Positions 36,301 through 46,367 of a stretch of DNA of 64,000 nucleotides are shown here, in pieces. The first letter of the stretch is position 1. Each line of letters begins with the position of its first letter. The translations under genes and the position numbers were made by a program. The DNA lies in NCBI RefSeq assembly GCF_002154335.2, contig NZ_MTPX02000039.1, forward strand, positions 56,043 through 120,042. Reading direction: 5' to 3'. The stretch comes from Actinomyces ruminis. GTDB taxonomy: Bacteria; Actinomycetota; Actinomycetes; Actinomycetales; Actinomycetaceae. The notes beneath the pieces were generated by a model that had not been told where the DNA came from, did no database searches, and worked only from the letters and a program-made list of their open reading frames with translations.

Positions 36301-38385
36301 TCAGGCGCGGGCCAGGGCGTCACGCACCCGCGCCGCCACCGCCTCGCCGGTGAAGCCGTACTCCTCGAACAGCTGCGTGCCGGGGGCGGAGGCGCCGAAG
36401 TGGTCCAGGGCGACGATCACACCGTCGTCGCCGACGAGCTCGCGCCAGCCCATGGCGACGCCCGCCTCAACGGATACCCGCAGGCCCGCCTCGGGCAGCA
36501 CCGAGGCGCGGTAGGCCTCGTCCTGCTGGGCGAACCACTCCAGGCAGGGGGCGGAGACGACGCGCGTGGGCGTGCCCTCGGTCTGCAGTGCCTCGCGGGC
36601 GTCCATGGCCACGCCCACCTCGGAGCCGGTGGCGATGATGGTGACGGCCGGGGTGACTTCCGCCCCGGCGGCATCGGTGGCCTCGGCGAGCACGTAGGCG
36701 CCCCGGTGCACACCGGCGCGAGCGGCCTCGGGATCGGCGTGGACGGTCAGCTTCTGCCGGGACAGGACGATTCCGGCCGGGCCCTCCGGGCGCCGCATGA
36801 TCTCCGCCCAGGCGGCGGCCGTCTCATTGGCATCGGCCGGCCGGACGACGGCGAGCCCCGGGATGGCCCGCAGCGCGGCCAGGTGCTCGATCGGCTGGTG
36901 GGTGGGGCCGTCCTCGCCCACGCCGATGGAGTCGTGCGTCCACACGAAGATGGAGCCCAGACCCATCAGCGCCGCCAGGCGCACGGCCGGGCGCATGTAG
37001 TCGGAGAAAACCATGAAGGTGCCGCCATAGGGACGGGTGAGACCGTCCAGGGCGATGCCGTTGAGGATCCCACCCATGGCGTGCTCACGAATGCCGAAGT
37101 GCAGCGTGCGTCCGTAGGGGCCGTCGGCCTCGGAGCGGGCCAGGTCGGCGGGCAGGAAGGAGGGCTCGCCGGCCATGGTGGTGTTGTTCGAACCGGCCAG
37201 GTCGGCGGAGCCGCCCCACAGTTCCGGGGCGACCGGTGCCAGTGCGGTCAGCGTCTTGCCGGAGGCGGCGCGGGTGGCCAGGGCATCGCCCACTTCCCAC
37301 ACCGGCAGCGCGGCGTCCAGCCCTTCATCCGGCTCTCCGGAGCGCAGGCGCTCCAGCAGGGCGGCCTGCTGAGGGGAGCCCTGCTGCCAGGCGGTGAAGC
37401 GGGCGTCCCAGTCGGCGCGGGCGGCCGCGGCGCGCTCGGCGGCGTGAGCACGGGTGAAGGAGACGACGTCGTCGGGCAGCTGGAAGGACGCCTGCGGGTC
37501 CAGGCCCAGGGCCGCCTTCAGCCCGGCGACCTCATCGGTGCCCAGCTTGGCGCCGTGAGAGTCCTCCGAGCCCTGCTTGGTGGGGGAGGGCCAGGCGATG
37601 ATCGTGTGCAGGCGGATCATGGTGGGGCGCTTGGTCTCGGCGCGGGCAGTCACCAGTGCCTCGTGCAGTGCCTGCAGATCCTCGTGGTAGGCGCCGCCGG
37701 CCTTCCAGTCGACGTCGAGCACCTGCCAGCCGTAGGCCTCGAAGCGGGCGGAGGGGTTCTCGGTGAAGGAGATGTCGGTGTCGCCCTCGATGGAGATGTC
37801 GTTGTCGTCGTAGATGGCGATTAGGTTGCCCAGTTGCAGGGTGCCGGCCAGGGAGGCGGCCTCGGAGGCGATGCCCTCCTGCATGCAGCCGTCGCCCATG
37901 ACCGTGTAGACGAAGTGGTCGAACAGGGAGGCTCCGTCGGCGGCGTCGGGCTCGAACAGGCCGTGCTCGCGGCGGGCGGCCATGGCCAGGCCGACGGCGT
38001 TGGCGAAGCCGGCGCCCAGCGGGCCAGTGGTGGTCTCGATGCCGGGGGTGTGTCCGTACTCGGGGTGTCCGGGCAGGCCGGTGGAGGAGCGGAAGTGGAT
38101 GAAGCCATCCACCGGGATGTCGTAACCGGTCAGGAACAACTGGCAGTACTGCAACAAGGAGGCGTGTCCGGCGGACAGAACGAAGCGGTCGCGGCCCAGC
38201 CAGCTGGGGTCGGCGGGATCGTGGCGTAGTTCGTGCTGGTAGAGCAGGTGGGCAACGGGTGCCAGCGAGATCGCGGTGCCGGGGTGCCCGGAGCCCGCCG
38301 CCTCCACGGCGTCGGCGGCCAGCGCCTTGGCGACGCTAATGGCCTTGAGGTCGAGGTCGGTGAGCTCGAGGGGCTCGGTGGTCAT
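36301..38385 (-). CDS. tkt: transketolase
   Basis: 694 residues, unbroken. A thiamine-diphosphate enzyme of the pentose phosphate pathway that moves two-carbon units between sugar phosphates. Motifs: GSGHPGTAISLAPVAHLLY (transketolase signature 1), GDGCMQEGIASEAASLAG (TPP-binding GDG motif), LHFGIREHAMGGILNGIAL and the second signature region VWTHDSIGVGEDGPTHQPIE. AAAGGAG lies 8 bases before the ATG. It is a single gene here; 460 bp of gene-free DNA lie upstream. Confidence 0.97.
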   Translation of the reverse strand: MTTEPLELTDLDLKAISVAKALAADAVEAAGSGHPGTAISLAPVAHLLYQHELRHDPADPSWLGRDRFVLSAGHASLLQYCQLFLTGYDIPVDGFIHFRSSTGLPGHPEYGHTPGIETTTGPLGAGFANAVGLAMAARREHGLFEPDAADGASLFDHFVYTVMGDGCMQEGIASEAASLAGTLQLGNLIAIYDDNDISIEGDTDISFTENPSARFEAYGWQVLDVDWKAGGAYHEDLQALHEALVTARAETKRPTMIRLHTIIAWPSPTKQGSEDSHGAKLGTDEVAGLKAALGLDPQASFQLPDDVVSFTRAHAAERAAAARADWDARFTAWQQGSPQQAALLERLRSGEPDEGLDAALPVWEVGDALATRAASGKTLTALAPVAPELWGGSADLAGSNNTTMAGEPSFLPADLARSEADGPYGRTLHFGIREHAMGGILNGIALDGLTRPYGGTFMVFSDYMRPAVRLAALMGLGSIFVWTHDSIGVGEDGPTHQPIEHLAALRAIPGLAVVRPADANETAAAWAEIMRRPEGPAGIVLSRQKLTVHADPEAARAGVHRGAYVLAEATDAAGAEVTPAVTIIATGSEVGVAMDAREALQTEGTPTRVVSAPCLEWFAQQDEAYRASVLPEAGLRVSVEAGVAMGWRELVGDDGVIVALDHFGASAPGTQLFEEYGFTGEAVAARVRDALARA

Positions 38386-38845
38386 GGACTAACTCCTTTG
38401 TCGGTTGTCTGTACGACAGGTGCGTGCCTTGGGCACAACGGTCAGCGCGCGCCCGGTCGGTGGACGGGCCCACCGAGGTACCTGGATGCATCATCCTCGT
38501 CGCTTGCCCGCAGGGGCAAGACGAGGCATTGCACATCGGTGCAACCGTGGACCGGGTGCTCGGTCGGTGGTGAGCGGACGGTGAGCGCGGCGGCCTCGGC
38601 GCGGAGGCCCGTTGGGCGCGACCACTACCTCGGGCGAAGGCACCAGGACGCACACGAAGCAAATGTATCGCGATCGGACAAACGATGGTAGGGGGCCATG
38701 AACTCCAAGTGGCCAGTTGACACACCTGGATCTCGTGGTGAATACTTCGTCACGCCACGTTTTGAACCGGTCCAAAGACGGATCGGCCCAGCCAGTTCGT
38801 GGACTCATCGGGGAGTTCGCGGGAACGTGGCTATGGAGGACTGAC
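38386..38845. promoter_or_regulatory. divergent control region, tkt / sugar ABC operon
   Basis: No gene is supported in these 460 bp. On the plus strand TTGACA (38717-38722) with AATACT 18 bp later (38741-38746) is the best promoter candidate for the sugar transporter, about 100 bp before its first ATG. The first half is GC-rich with no clear signals beyond the tkt ribosome-binding site. An operator for the LacI regulator at 43575 is expected here but I cannot identify one. Confidence 0.4.
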
Positions 38846-39880
38846 ATGAAACATCGTCTAGGTATGGCAGCGTTGACAGGTGTCGCGTGCCTCGCGCTGG
38901 CAGTCGCAGGCTGCGCCGGTGGCAGCGGTGGAGGCGCGTCGAGCGGAGCGAGTGGTGATACGGCCGACGGAGCAGCGGTTTCCGTGGCATTCGTGCCGAA
39001 AATCCAGGGAATCCCCTTCTTTGAGGCCATGAACACCGGTGGTGCGGACGCCGCCGAGGAATTTGGCTTCAACTGGGTCTATTCGGGCCCGAACACGGCT
39101 GATCCCGCCGCGCAGAGCGAAGTTGTTCGTTCTTTGATGCAGCAGAAGGTGGACGCCCTAATGATCGCGTCCAACGACCCTGACTCCATGGCTCCCTTGA
39201 TCACCGAGGCCCAAGATCAGGGGATAAAGGTCGGGACGGCGGACACGGACGCCTCATCGTCCTCGCGCGAAGTATTCGTGACTCAGGCCACAGAGGAAGC
39301 GATCGGCACAGCACTGCTGGAACAAATGGCGGAACCGATCGATGGGGAAGGTCAGATCGCGATCGTGTCGTGCGGACAGACCGCAGCCAACCTGAATGCG
39401 TGGATTGAAGTGTTCAAGGACAAGGCGGCTACCGACTATCCGGACATGGAGATCGTCGACACCGTGTATGCCGATGAGGACCAGGCTAAGGCCGTCACCA
39501 TGGCCAAGAACCTCATCAACGCATACCCGGACCTCAAGGGGTTGGTCGGGGTCTGCACAACGTCCGCACCCGGGGTTGCACAAGCAGTTCAGGAGTCCGG
39601 TAAGACGGGGGAGATCGCCACGGTCGGCGTCGGAACGCCGCAGGCCATGTTGCCGTACCTGGAGGACGGCTCAGCGAGCTCGTCAGTGCTGTGGGACGTA
39701 GAGAACCTCGGATATTTGACGGCATGGGCTGGCTGGAAGCTGGCGCAGGGTGAGTCGTTCGAGGCGACTCAGGACGTGGGCAGGATTACCGGTGTGACCT
39801 ATGACGAGGAGTCGAAGACGCTCGTAATGGGAGAACCGCTCATCCTGACTAAGGAGAACGCAGGGGACTACGACTACTGA
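38846..39880 (+). CDS. sugar ABC transporter binding lipoprotein (RhaS/LsrB-like)
   Basis: 344 residues. Signal peptide with lipobox LALAVAGC, a Gly/Ser linker, then a periplasmic-binding-protein type I fold: VAFVPKIQGIPFFEAMNTGG, AAQSEVVRSLMQQKVDALMI, GQIAIVSCGQTAANLNAW, LKGLVGVCTTSAPGVAQAV. This pattern matches the rhamnose/autoinducer-2 subgroup (RhaS, LsrB), although the ligand cannot be read from the sequence. GGAGGA precedes ATG 38846. The codon choice is less GC-biased than in flanking genes. First gene of the operon through 45602. Confidence 0.85.
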   Translation: MKHRLGMAALTGVACLALAVAGCAGGSGGGASSGASGDTADGAAVSVAFVPKIQGIPFFEAMNTGGADAAEEFGFNWVYSGPNTADPAAQSEVVRSLMQQKVDALMIASNDPDSMAPLITEAQDQGIKVGTADTDASSSSREVFVTQATEEAIGTALLEQMAEPIDGEGQIAIVSCGQTAANLNAWIEVFKDKAATDYPDMEIVDTVYADEDQAKAVTMAKNLINAYPDLKGLVGVCTTSAPGVAQAVQESGKTGEIATVGVGTPQAMLPYLEDGSASSSVLWDVENLGYLTAWAGWKLAQGESFEATQDVGRITGVTYDEESKTLVMGEPLILTKENAGDYDY

Positions 39881-39897
39881 CTCGTTTCGTGAACCGT

Positions 39898-39928
39898 GGT
39901 GTGCGCGGTCATGACGACCGCGCACACC
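39898..39928. terminator. attenuator-type hairpin after binding-protein gene
   Basis: A perfect 12-bp stem (GGTGTGCGCGGT and complement) with a 7-base loop lies between the binding-protein gene and the ATPase gene. Such hairpins commonly stabilise or partially terminate the transcript so that binding protein is made in excess. Confidence 0.6.
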
Positions 39929-39952
39929 ACGGGAGTATGGGGGACCGTGAAT

Positions 39953-41493
39953 ATGGCGAATACTGGAAGCGAAGACGTGCCTTCCGAAGAAGACATCCTG
40001 GAGGTGCGGGGAGTCGACAAGCGCTACGGCGGCGTTCACGCGCTTCGGAACGTCAACTGGTCGGTTCGTGCGGGCGAGGTCCACGGACTGGTCGGTGAAA
40101 ATGGGGCGGGAAAGTCGACTCTCATCAAAATGATCAGCGGGGCCGAGATCCCTGACAAGGGTACCGTGCTCATACACGGGCAGCCGATTATTCTAGGAGA
40201 TACGCAGTCCGCACTAGCCGCCGGGGTGTCTCCGGTGTATCAGGAGCCTGAGCTGTTCGCTGACCTGTCCGTGGCCGAGAACATATTCCTCGGTCGTGAG
40301 GAGACCCGTATGGGCCGGGTCGATTGGGCAACTCAACAGAAGAAAGTCGAAAGACTGCTGGGACGCCTGAAGCTGGACCCGGAAATCATGCACAGCCGGG
40401 TGGGTGACCTTCCCGTTGGAGAGCAGCAGCTGGTGTCCATCGCAAAGGCGTTCGCGGTAGACGTTCGCCTACTCATCCTGGATGAGCCGTCGGCTATCCT
40501 AACAAATATGGAGATAGAGCGCCTTTTCGATATCATCCGGGGTTTGCGTGATGAGGGCATAGGAGTCATTTATATCTCGCACAGACTGGATGAGTTGGGG
40601 CGCATCACTGACAGGATCACAGTAATGCGCGACGGTTCCGTCATTGGGACTTACGCCACCGAAGAAATGTCTCCGACCAAGATCGCGCAAGCAATGGTGG
40701 GCGACAAGTTTGAAATCGCTGATCGCTCAGACCGGCGCAGTGTCATGAGCGACGATGTCGTGCTCGAAGTCTCATCGCTGACGCAGGGTAAACGGCTCAA
40801 TAATGTCAGTTTCCAGCTGCGTCGCGGTGAGATCATCGGCGTGTATGGACTCATTGGTTCGGGCACAACGGAGCTTGCGCGGGCGCTCTTCGGTGTCACG
40901 CGTCCCGAAGGCGGCGAAATACGGGTCAACGGCGAGCGGGTGCGGATACGTTCGCCACGTATCGCAATGCGGCTAGGAATGGCCATGCTCCCCGGCAACC
41001 GGAAGCTGCAAGGCGTGTTCCAACCCAAGAGCCTGGCCTTCAATATCTCTGCCAGCCACCTGCCTTCTTCTCCCGCCTGGGCGTATTCGATGACCGACAC
41101 GAGCGGAGAATGACGAGCGAGCTTATTCGCAGGTTGGGCATCAAAGCACCGGGGCCTTCGACTCCGGTTGGCGCACTGTCCGGGGGGAATCAACAGAAAG
41201 TCGTTATGGGTCGTCAACTGGTGGAGGTACCCGACGTCCTGCTTGCCGAGGAACCCACTCAAGGGGTGGATGTGGGCGCAAAGTCGGAAATACACCAGTT
41301 GATTCTGGATCACGCCGCTGATGGGCATTCGGCGATAGTGTTTTCCACGGACTTGGACGAGATCCGATTCCTGGCGGACCGAATACTCGTGATGAGACAT
41401 GGAGAGATATCAACCGAGTTAAATGGCGACGTGTCGGCGGTTGCCTTGCTAAGCGCCGCATCGGGAGAACTTGAGAGTGGGGAGGTAAGATGA
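39953..41493 (+). CDS. sugar ABC transporter ATPase, two ABC domains (one frameshift)
   Basis: About 513 residues, RbsA/MglA/RhaT type. Domain 1 has Walker A GLVGENGAGKSTLIK, a degenerate signature VGEQQLVSIAKAFAVD and Walker B LLILDEPSAIL. Domain 2 lacks a normal Walker A (YGLIGSGTTELARALFG), as usual for this family, and has LSGGNQQKVVMGRQL and VLLAEEPTQGVDVGA. One base is missing near 41064; restoring it turns the tail into SHLPFFSRLGVFDDRHERRM and joins both halves. ATG 39953 is chosen; GTG 39947 is a near alternative. The end overlaps the permease start (ATGA). Confidence 0.88.
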
Positions 41494-42506
41494 GTCCATC
41501 AGTAACCGGCCAGCGTATCGGTGGGACACGTAGGCACGGTCGTAGGGTGCGCAGGCCCATTATTGAGGGCCAGGAAATGGTGCTCGTCATAGTGATTGCA
41601 CTGCTGTGGCTGGTTATGGGTGTTACGACGCCGACCTTCGTTGAGCCGTCCAGCGTATTCGCAATCTTTTACACGGTTGCGCCGATCGCTCTCATAGGTG
41701 TCGCGATGACGCCGATCATGTGCGCAGCCGGCATCGACGTGTCTGTCGGATCCAGCCTCGCGGTCGTCATGGTTGTGGTGTCAAAACTCATACGTGACTT
41801 CGATGTCAATGCTCCTATAGCGATCGCGGTAGCGCTGCTGGTCGGTAGCGCATTAGGCGCCATCAACGCTACCCTTATAGCGTTCGGACGAGTTCCCGCA
41901 ATGGTATGTACGTTCGGTACGCTGAACGTCTTTCGCTATATAGCGCTTCAGGTGTTCGGAGAGACTCAGGTCGCCGGCGTTCCGGGGACTCTCAGTTTCT
42001 TGGGAGGAAGCATCTCGCGTGCGCGTTTTCTGGGACTGCCTAACGCGATGTGGCTTGCGATCGTACTGACGGCGACCGTATGGGTATACATGAGGCACTG
42101 GGCGACTGGGCGCCACATATACGCGATCGGCAACGACGCCGACGCCGCTCGACTCGCAGGCGTCAAGGTCAGGCGTCGCATATTCATGTTGTACGTGTTC
42201 TGCGGCGCTATGGTAGGGGTAGCTGCCGTCGTATCGGTTGGCAGCGGAGGCCTGATTCAGCAGAATGTCGGCATCGGGATGGAGATGTCGGTGATCGCGG
42301 CGTGCGTCATTGGGGGAACGTCCGTAATTGGGGGGCGCGGTACCGTGCTGGGGACGTTGTTGGGCGCCGTACTGGTGGGAAGCGTTCAGGCAGCGGTCAT
42401 CCACCTTCACCTGCCAACCGAGATCACACAGCTATTTGTCGGAATCATCATACTGATCGCAGTGGGCGTGGATCTACTGCGTCAGGCAAGGAGGGCCACG
42501 TCATGA
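41490..42506 (+). CDS. sugar ABC transporter permease 1 (RbsC family)
   Basis: 338 residues, polytopic, of the branched-chain/ribose-type permease family. Typical segments: FYTVAPIALIGVAMTPIMCA, AGIDVSVGSSLAVVMVVV, ATGRHIYAIGNDADAARLAG and VIGGTSVIGGRGTVLGTLLG. A basic Arg-rich N-terminus precedes the first helix. Overlaps the ATPase stop and the next permease start (both ATGA), so the set is translationally coupled. Pairs with permease 2 to form the channel. Confidence 0.9.
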   Translation: MSPSVTGQRIGGTRRHGRRVRRPIIEGQEMVLVIVIALLWLVMGVTTPTFVEPSSVFAIFYTVAPIALIGVAMTPIMCAAGIDVSVGSSLAVVMVVVSKLIRDFDVNAPIAIAVALLVGSALGAINATLIAFGRVPAMVCTFGTLNVFRYIALQVFGETQVAGVPGTLSFLGGSISRARFLGLPNAMWLAIVLTATVWVYMRHWATGRHIYAIGNDADAARLAGVKVRRRIFMLYVFCGAMVGVAAVVSVGSGGLIQQNVGIGMEMSVIAACVIGGTSVIGGRGTVLGTLLGAVLVGSVQAAVIHLHLPTEITQLFVGIIILIAVGVDLLRQARRATS

Positions 42507-43570
42507 CAGCGCCTGCGATGGACAGCGCATTGAACGAGGAACGCGAGTCTGTGCTAGCACGAATCGTACGTGTTCTCTTGACGGAGCGGACCGCTGCACT
42601 CGCGCTGCTGACGGTCCTTCTAGTCACTATGTTCTCGGCACTGGGAAGAGGCGGGTATCTGTTCGCCGACTTCGACGCCTCGTACATGGCGTCGTCGCTG
42701 CAATCTCTGGTTCCGGTTGCGCTTCTGGCACTGGCGGAGATGTTTGTCATAATCTCCGGGTACTCGGGCATCGATCTGTCGGTCGGCGCTATAGTGTCTT
42801 TGGCGGGAATGCTCTTCGGATACTTGATCCAGAACGCCGGAATTCCGCTTGTCCCGGCGGTCGTATGCACAGTTGTTGCGGGCGGGCTGCTGGGGGCCGT
42901 CAACGGCATGCTAGTGGGATATCTCAGGTTTCCCCCGCTTATTGCTACTCTGGCGACGCAATACGCCTACGCCTCAATTGCCATGGTGGTTTCCGGCTCT
43001 GCGCCGATCTCCGGCGACAGGATTACGGCGGCGAACGGGGTTCTCACCGGACGGGTTCCTTTGTTCGGCCTTATGATTCCGACGCAGGTGCTAACGATCC
43101 TGGTTCCTAGCGTGATCATTTCATGGCTGTTGCTTGACCGTATGACGTGGGGGCGGTCGCTATTGGCCGTCGGAACTAATGCGACAGCGGCGCGCTATGC
43201 GGCTCAGAATGTTCGCGCAATTCGAGGCTCGTCTTATATGGTTTCGGGCTTGCTGTGCGGACTTGCCGCGGTCGTCAATGTCGCCCAGTACGCGTCGGCA
43301 AGGCCGGACGCTGGTACAGCGGGTAACGGTATGGCGCTGACTGCGATAACGATAGCGGCGCTCGGCGGTGTCCTTATCCAAGGAGGATTTGGGAGGGTGA
43401 GCGGCGTCGTCATGGCGGCGGTGCTGATCACGTGGTTGAACGCCGGGCTGCTTATTTCGATGGAGGGTTCCGCAGGATCGCGTTCCCAATTGCTTGCGCT
43501 TGGCGCCGTACTGATTTGTTCAATCCTGATCAATAGTTACGCTGCGCGCCGGTATCAACTACGGAGCTGA
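42503..43570 (+). CDS. sugar ABC transporter permease 2 (RbsC family)
   Basis: 355 residues, polytopic. Family features include SLVPVALLALAEMFVIISGY, GIDLSVGAIVSLAGMLFGYL, RSLLAVGTNATAARYAAQNV and ALGGVLIQGGFGRVSGVVMA. The ATG at 42503 overlaps the stop of permease 1 (ATGA); a longer in-frame extension upstream is only the shadow of that gene. Third-position base choice is mixed rather than strongly GC, like the rest of this operon. Confidence 0.9.
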   Translation: MTAPAMDSALNEERESVLARIVRVLLTERTAALALLTVLLVTMFSALGRGGYLFADFDASYMASSLQSLVPVALLALAEMFVIISGYSGIDLSVGAIVSLAGMLFGYLIQNAGIPLVPAVVCTVVAGGLLGAVNGMLVGYLRFPPLIATLATQYAYASIAMVVSGSAPISGDRITAANGVLTGRVPLFGLMIPTQVLTILVPSVIISWLLLDRMTWGRSLLAVGTNATAARYAAQNVRAIRGSSYMVSGLLCGLAAVVNVAQYASARPDAGTAGNGMALTAITIAALGGVLIQGGFGRVSGVVMAAVLITWLNAGLLISMEGSAGSRSQLLALGAVLICSILINSYAARRYQLRS

Positions 43571-43574
43571 AGAG

Positions 43575-44591
43575 TTGGACACGGTGCGCGGCAGAAGGCT
43601 GAAGATCCGGGAGGTGGCGCGACTTGCTGGCGTTTCTGTAGGCACGGTCTCAAACGTGATCAACCACCCGGAACGGGTTTCAGATGGTTTGCGCAGGCGC
43701 GTGGAGAGTGTATTGGAGGTGAGCGGCTTCAGCCCGGATCCGACAGCCCGCGCGCTTAGCCTGGGTCGCTCGTCCATGATCGGTGTGGTCTTCTTCGATA
43801 TTTCCAATCCGTTCTTCGCTGAGGCGGCCCATCAGTTGAGTCGGTTGTTTGAAAACCTTGGTTGTTCGATGGTTCTAGCCGAAACCGATCAGGTGGCGGA
43901 GGTTGAGAGCCGAGTACTTCGTAACATGGAGCGAGTCGGGGTCGATGCCTTGATCGTGTGCTCGACCGGTGCTTGCTGGGACGACTTGACTCGTATACGT
44001 GATCGGGGTGTTCCGGTGGTGTTGATGGCGCAGCGTAGCGAGCGTCCGGGTTTCCCGTCGGTAGGCATCGACGATTATGACGGCATGCGGAAGTTGGCCG
44101 GTCATCTTTGGAGGCGTGGCCTGCGCAGGTTCAGTTTCGTGAACGAGCCGGTACAGGCGACTCAGCATAAGGATCGTTGGCGCGGTTTCTCTGATGAGCT
44201 TGCGGAACGCGGCATGCGTGTGGAGGACGTTGACGTTCAGTGGGCGTCCGGGCCCACTTGGGACGGCGGCTACGAGGTTGCGCGGCGCGTCCTGGTCCGT
44301 CCGGACAATTTGTGGCCGGATGCCTTCGTGTGCCTTAACGATCACCTTGCAATGGGTGTTTCAAAGGCGGTTACGGAAGCTGGTCTGACGGTTGGTAGTG
44401 ATGTGTGTGTCTCTGGCTTCGACGATGTGCCATATGCGTCTGTGCTTGGCGTTCCGCTCACTACCATACGACAGCCAATTGCGGGCATTTGCGACCACAT
44501 CGCCCAGGAGATAGGCGGCTTCTTGAATGGGAGGGAGTTGGTGTCGGGCCGCAGTTTTGATGCGGAGCTCATCGTGCGGCAATCAGCGTAG
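43575..44591 (+). CDS. LacI-family transcriptional regulator
   Basis: 338 residues. N-terminal LacI helix-turn-helix (IREVARLAGVSVGTVSNVIN) and hinge region (VSDGLRRRVESVLEVSGFSP), then a sugar-binding domain (MIGVVFFDISNPFFAEAAHQ, GVDALIVCST, DAFVCLNDHLAMGVSKAV, VSGFDDVPYASVLGVPLTTI). The start is TTG 43575, four bases after the permease stop. It is inside the operon it presumably controls, with the binding-protein promoter region at 38.7 kb as likely target. Effector unknown. Confidence 0.88.
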   Translation: MDTVRGRRLKIREVARLAGVSVGTVSNVINHPERVSDGLRRRVESVLEVSGFSPDPTARALSLGRSSMIGVVFFDISNPFFAEAAHQLSRLFENLGCSMVLAETDQVAEVESRVLRNMERVGVDALIVCSTGACWDDLTRIRDRGVPVVLMAQRSERPGFPSVGIDDYDGMRKLAGHLWRRGLRRFSFVNEPVQATQHKDRWRGFSDELAERGMRVEDVDVQWASGPTWDGGYEVARRVLVRPDNLWPDAFVCLNDHLAMGVSKAVTEAGLTVGSDVCVSGFDDVPYASVLGVPLTTIRQPIAGICDHIAQEIGGFLNGRELVSGRSFDAELIVRQSA

Positions 44592-44645
44592 TCACCGATG
44601 TGGGTTGATGTTTCGTCTTTCTATGAACTAGTTAGGAGTCAGTAA

Positions 44646-45602
44646 ATGTTGTCGGAGCAGAATGTTGACCGTTGGAAGCGCGAACTTGTCGAGCAGTACC
44701 TCGCTGCTAAGCAGGCGAACCCTACTCGGTTCGCGCCCAGGCTGAACTTATCGTGGTCGAACTGGGGGTTCGGACTGGAGGATCTCGAGCGCTCGGCCGA
44801 GAGACTGGCGGCCAATGGTGTCACGTTTATCGAGCTCCACGGGAATCACTATGGTCCTTCGCTGGGCTATGAGGTGGAGGAGACCCGTGCGATTCTCGAT
44901 CGCTACGGCCTGCAGACCTCGGGCGTCTGTGGCATGTTTTCGGATGACAATGACTTGTCTTCGAATCGTCCGATTTGTCAGCAAGCGGCGCTTGACTACA
45001 TTAAGAGGGAGGTCGAGTTCACGAAGGCCATGGGAGGCCATTACTTGCTAGTGGTTCCGGCCTCCGTCGGGCGAGCCGATGCCTATGACTCATATGAGTT
45101 TGAGCGCTCGGTATTGGCTCTTAAGCGTGTCGCACACGTGTTCAGTGAGCAGGGGGTCAAAGCTGCGATCGAGCCTATTCGATCCGCGGAGACTTCGATT
45201 GTACATACGGTGGCGGACGCCGTGGCCTACATTAACGCGGTTGATGCGCCAGGGGTCCAATGCATCAATGGAGACGTGTATCATATGCAGGTGGAGGAGA
45301 AGTATATCCCGAGGGCGATACTTGAGGCGGGGGGCAGGCTAGTCAACTTGCACCTGGCCGATTCGAACAGGAGAGCATTGGGCGATGGCTCGCTCGATCT
45401 AGACGCGGTCATTATGGCGGCGTACCTTGTTGGGGCCAACTCCGAGGGGCGTTTTATGACTCCCGAGCCTCTCGGCCCTGGTGCGGGGCCATATCCCGCG
45501 CGCAATGGCGTTCCTGACGTTCCGGCACTCGATCGACTCGTGCATGACACGGTGGCCTACTTCCGCGAGCGGGAGGATGCGGTTCGCTCGATGGGTGCCT
45601 AG
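44646..45602 (+). CDS. sugar epimerase/isomerase, xylose-isomerase-like TIM barrel
   Basis: 318 residues of the AP-endonuclease-2-like TIM barrel family. Metal-site residues expected for D-tagatose/D-psicose 3-epimerase-type enzymes occur in the right order: E in VKAAIEPIRSAE, D and H in CINGDVYHMQ, H in GRLVNLHLADSNR, and E in FMTPEPLGPG. The N-terminal half has FIELHGNHYGPSLGYEVEET. The actual substrate is not readable; context suggests the sugar imported by the preceding transporter. It is 54 bp after the LacI gene and closes the operon before a strong hairpin. Confidence 0.8.
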   Translation: MLSEQNVDRWKRELVEQYLAAKQANPTRFAPRLNLSWSNWGFGLEDLERSAERLAANGVTFIELHGNHYGPSLGYEVEETRAILDRYGLQTSGVCGMFSDDNDLSSNRPICQQAALDYIKREVEFTKAMGGHYLLVVPASVGRADAYDSYEFERSVLALKRVAHVFSEQGVKAAIEPIRSAETSIVHTVADAVAYINAVDAPGVQCINGDVYHMQVEEKYIPRAILEAGGRLVNLHLADSNRRALGDGSLDLDAVIMAAYLVGANSEGRFMTPEPLGPGAGPYPARNGVPDVPALDRLVHDTVAYFREREDAVRSMGA

Positions 45603-45614
45603 CGCTGTGCCCAG

Positions 45615-45652
45615 ATGGAGGTCCGTCGACATCGGGGTCGGCGGACCTCCAT
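45615..45652 (+). terminator. terminator after epimerase gene
   Basis: A 16-bp stem (ATGGAGGTCCGTCGAC with its complement, one position pairing as G-U in RNA) with a 6-base loop, ending 13 bp after the epimerase stop and followed by ATGTTTAT. It ends the sugar ABC operon. Confidence 0.7.
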
Positions 45653-46367
45653 ATGTTTATCCGCTTCGGGGATCTGGCGTCGGAGAACTGTGGGAGGGTC
45701 ATGGTCGGCCTGCTGGGGCATCACTGGCGAGGGGCTTGTCAGTCTCCCCGTGACACGAATGTTCCCGTCTGCCTGCTCCCCGCCCTGAAGCCTTGCGGAG
45801 CTGTACTCCGAGGCGCGGTCGTAGCGTGCCCCGCTGGAGCATGGTGCCTTCGGGGTCATGTCAACAGGGACGGGCAACATAGACAACGATGAATCTGCTC
45901 TCAGGGTCCCGACAACGACCTGATCACCTCGATGACGTACGCATTGAGCCGATTACGTCTTCTCGCACTCGGGTGTGATCCCAGGCGCATAGCCCCGGTA
46001 TTGACCACCGCATGGTCGTCAACCGATACCTATGAGCCGGAAGGCCTGCGATGTCCAAGGCGCTACAAACGGTGATTCCTCCATGGCTCTTTGGTCTCGG
46101 CAGGTCTCGAGTTGTTAGGACGTGGACACTGCCTCATCCTCCGGGTTGACATCTGTTCATGTTCGCGTGCGGTCCGCATGGGACTTGGAGGCCGAGAAGC
46201 GCTCACAGATGCGTGATTGTCGGGCCTTCCCTGCGTGATTGGCGGCACATCCGGTGAACATATGTGCGTCGAGGCCCTGTTTCTTGGGCAGTGGCTGCGC
46301 TACGTTCCGGGGTGTCCGGACCGCGTCCGGGCCCTGGTACTCGATGACGAGACTCAAGGAGGCAGAC
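45653..46367. other. gene-free stretch between two sugar loci
   Basis: About 715 bp with no supported gene. Short open frames on both strands lack ribosome-binding sites and domain character. Base composition is mixed, like the preceding operon. The last part should hold the promoter of the PTS operon; TTGACA at about 46147 has no good partner. It may contain debris of a lost gene but I cannot identify one. Confidence 0.4.

Noticed and set aside
45653..46367. Possible transposase debris in the gene-free stretch
   Set aside because: No terminal inverted repeats, catalytic motif or long frame could be found, so no mobile element can be claimed.
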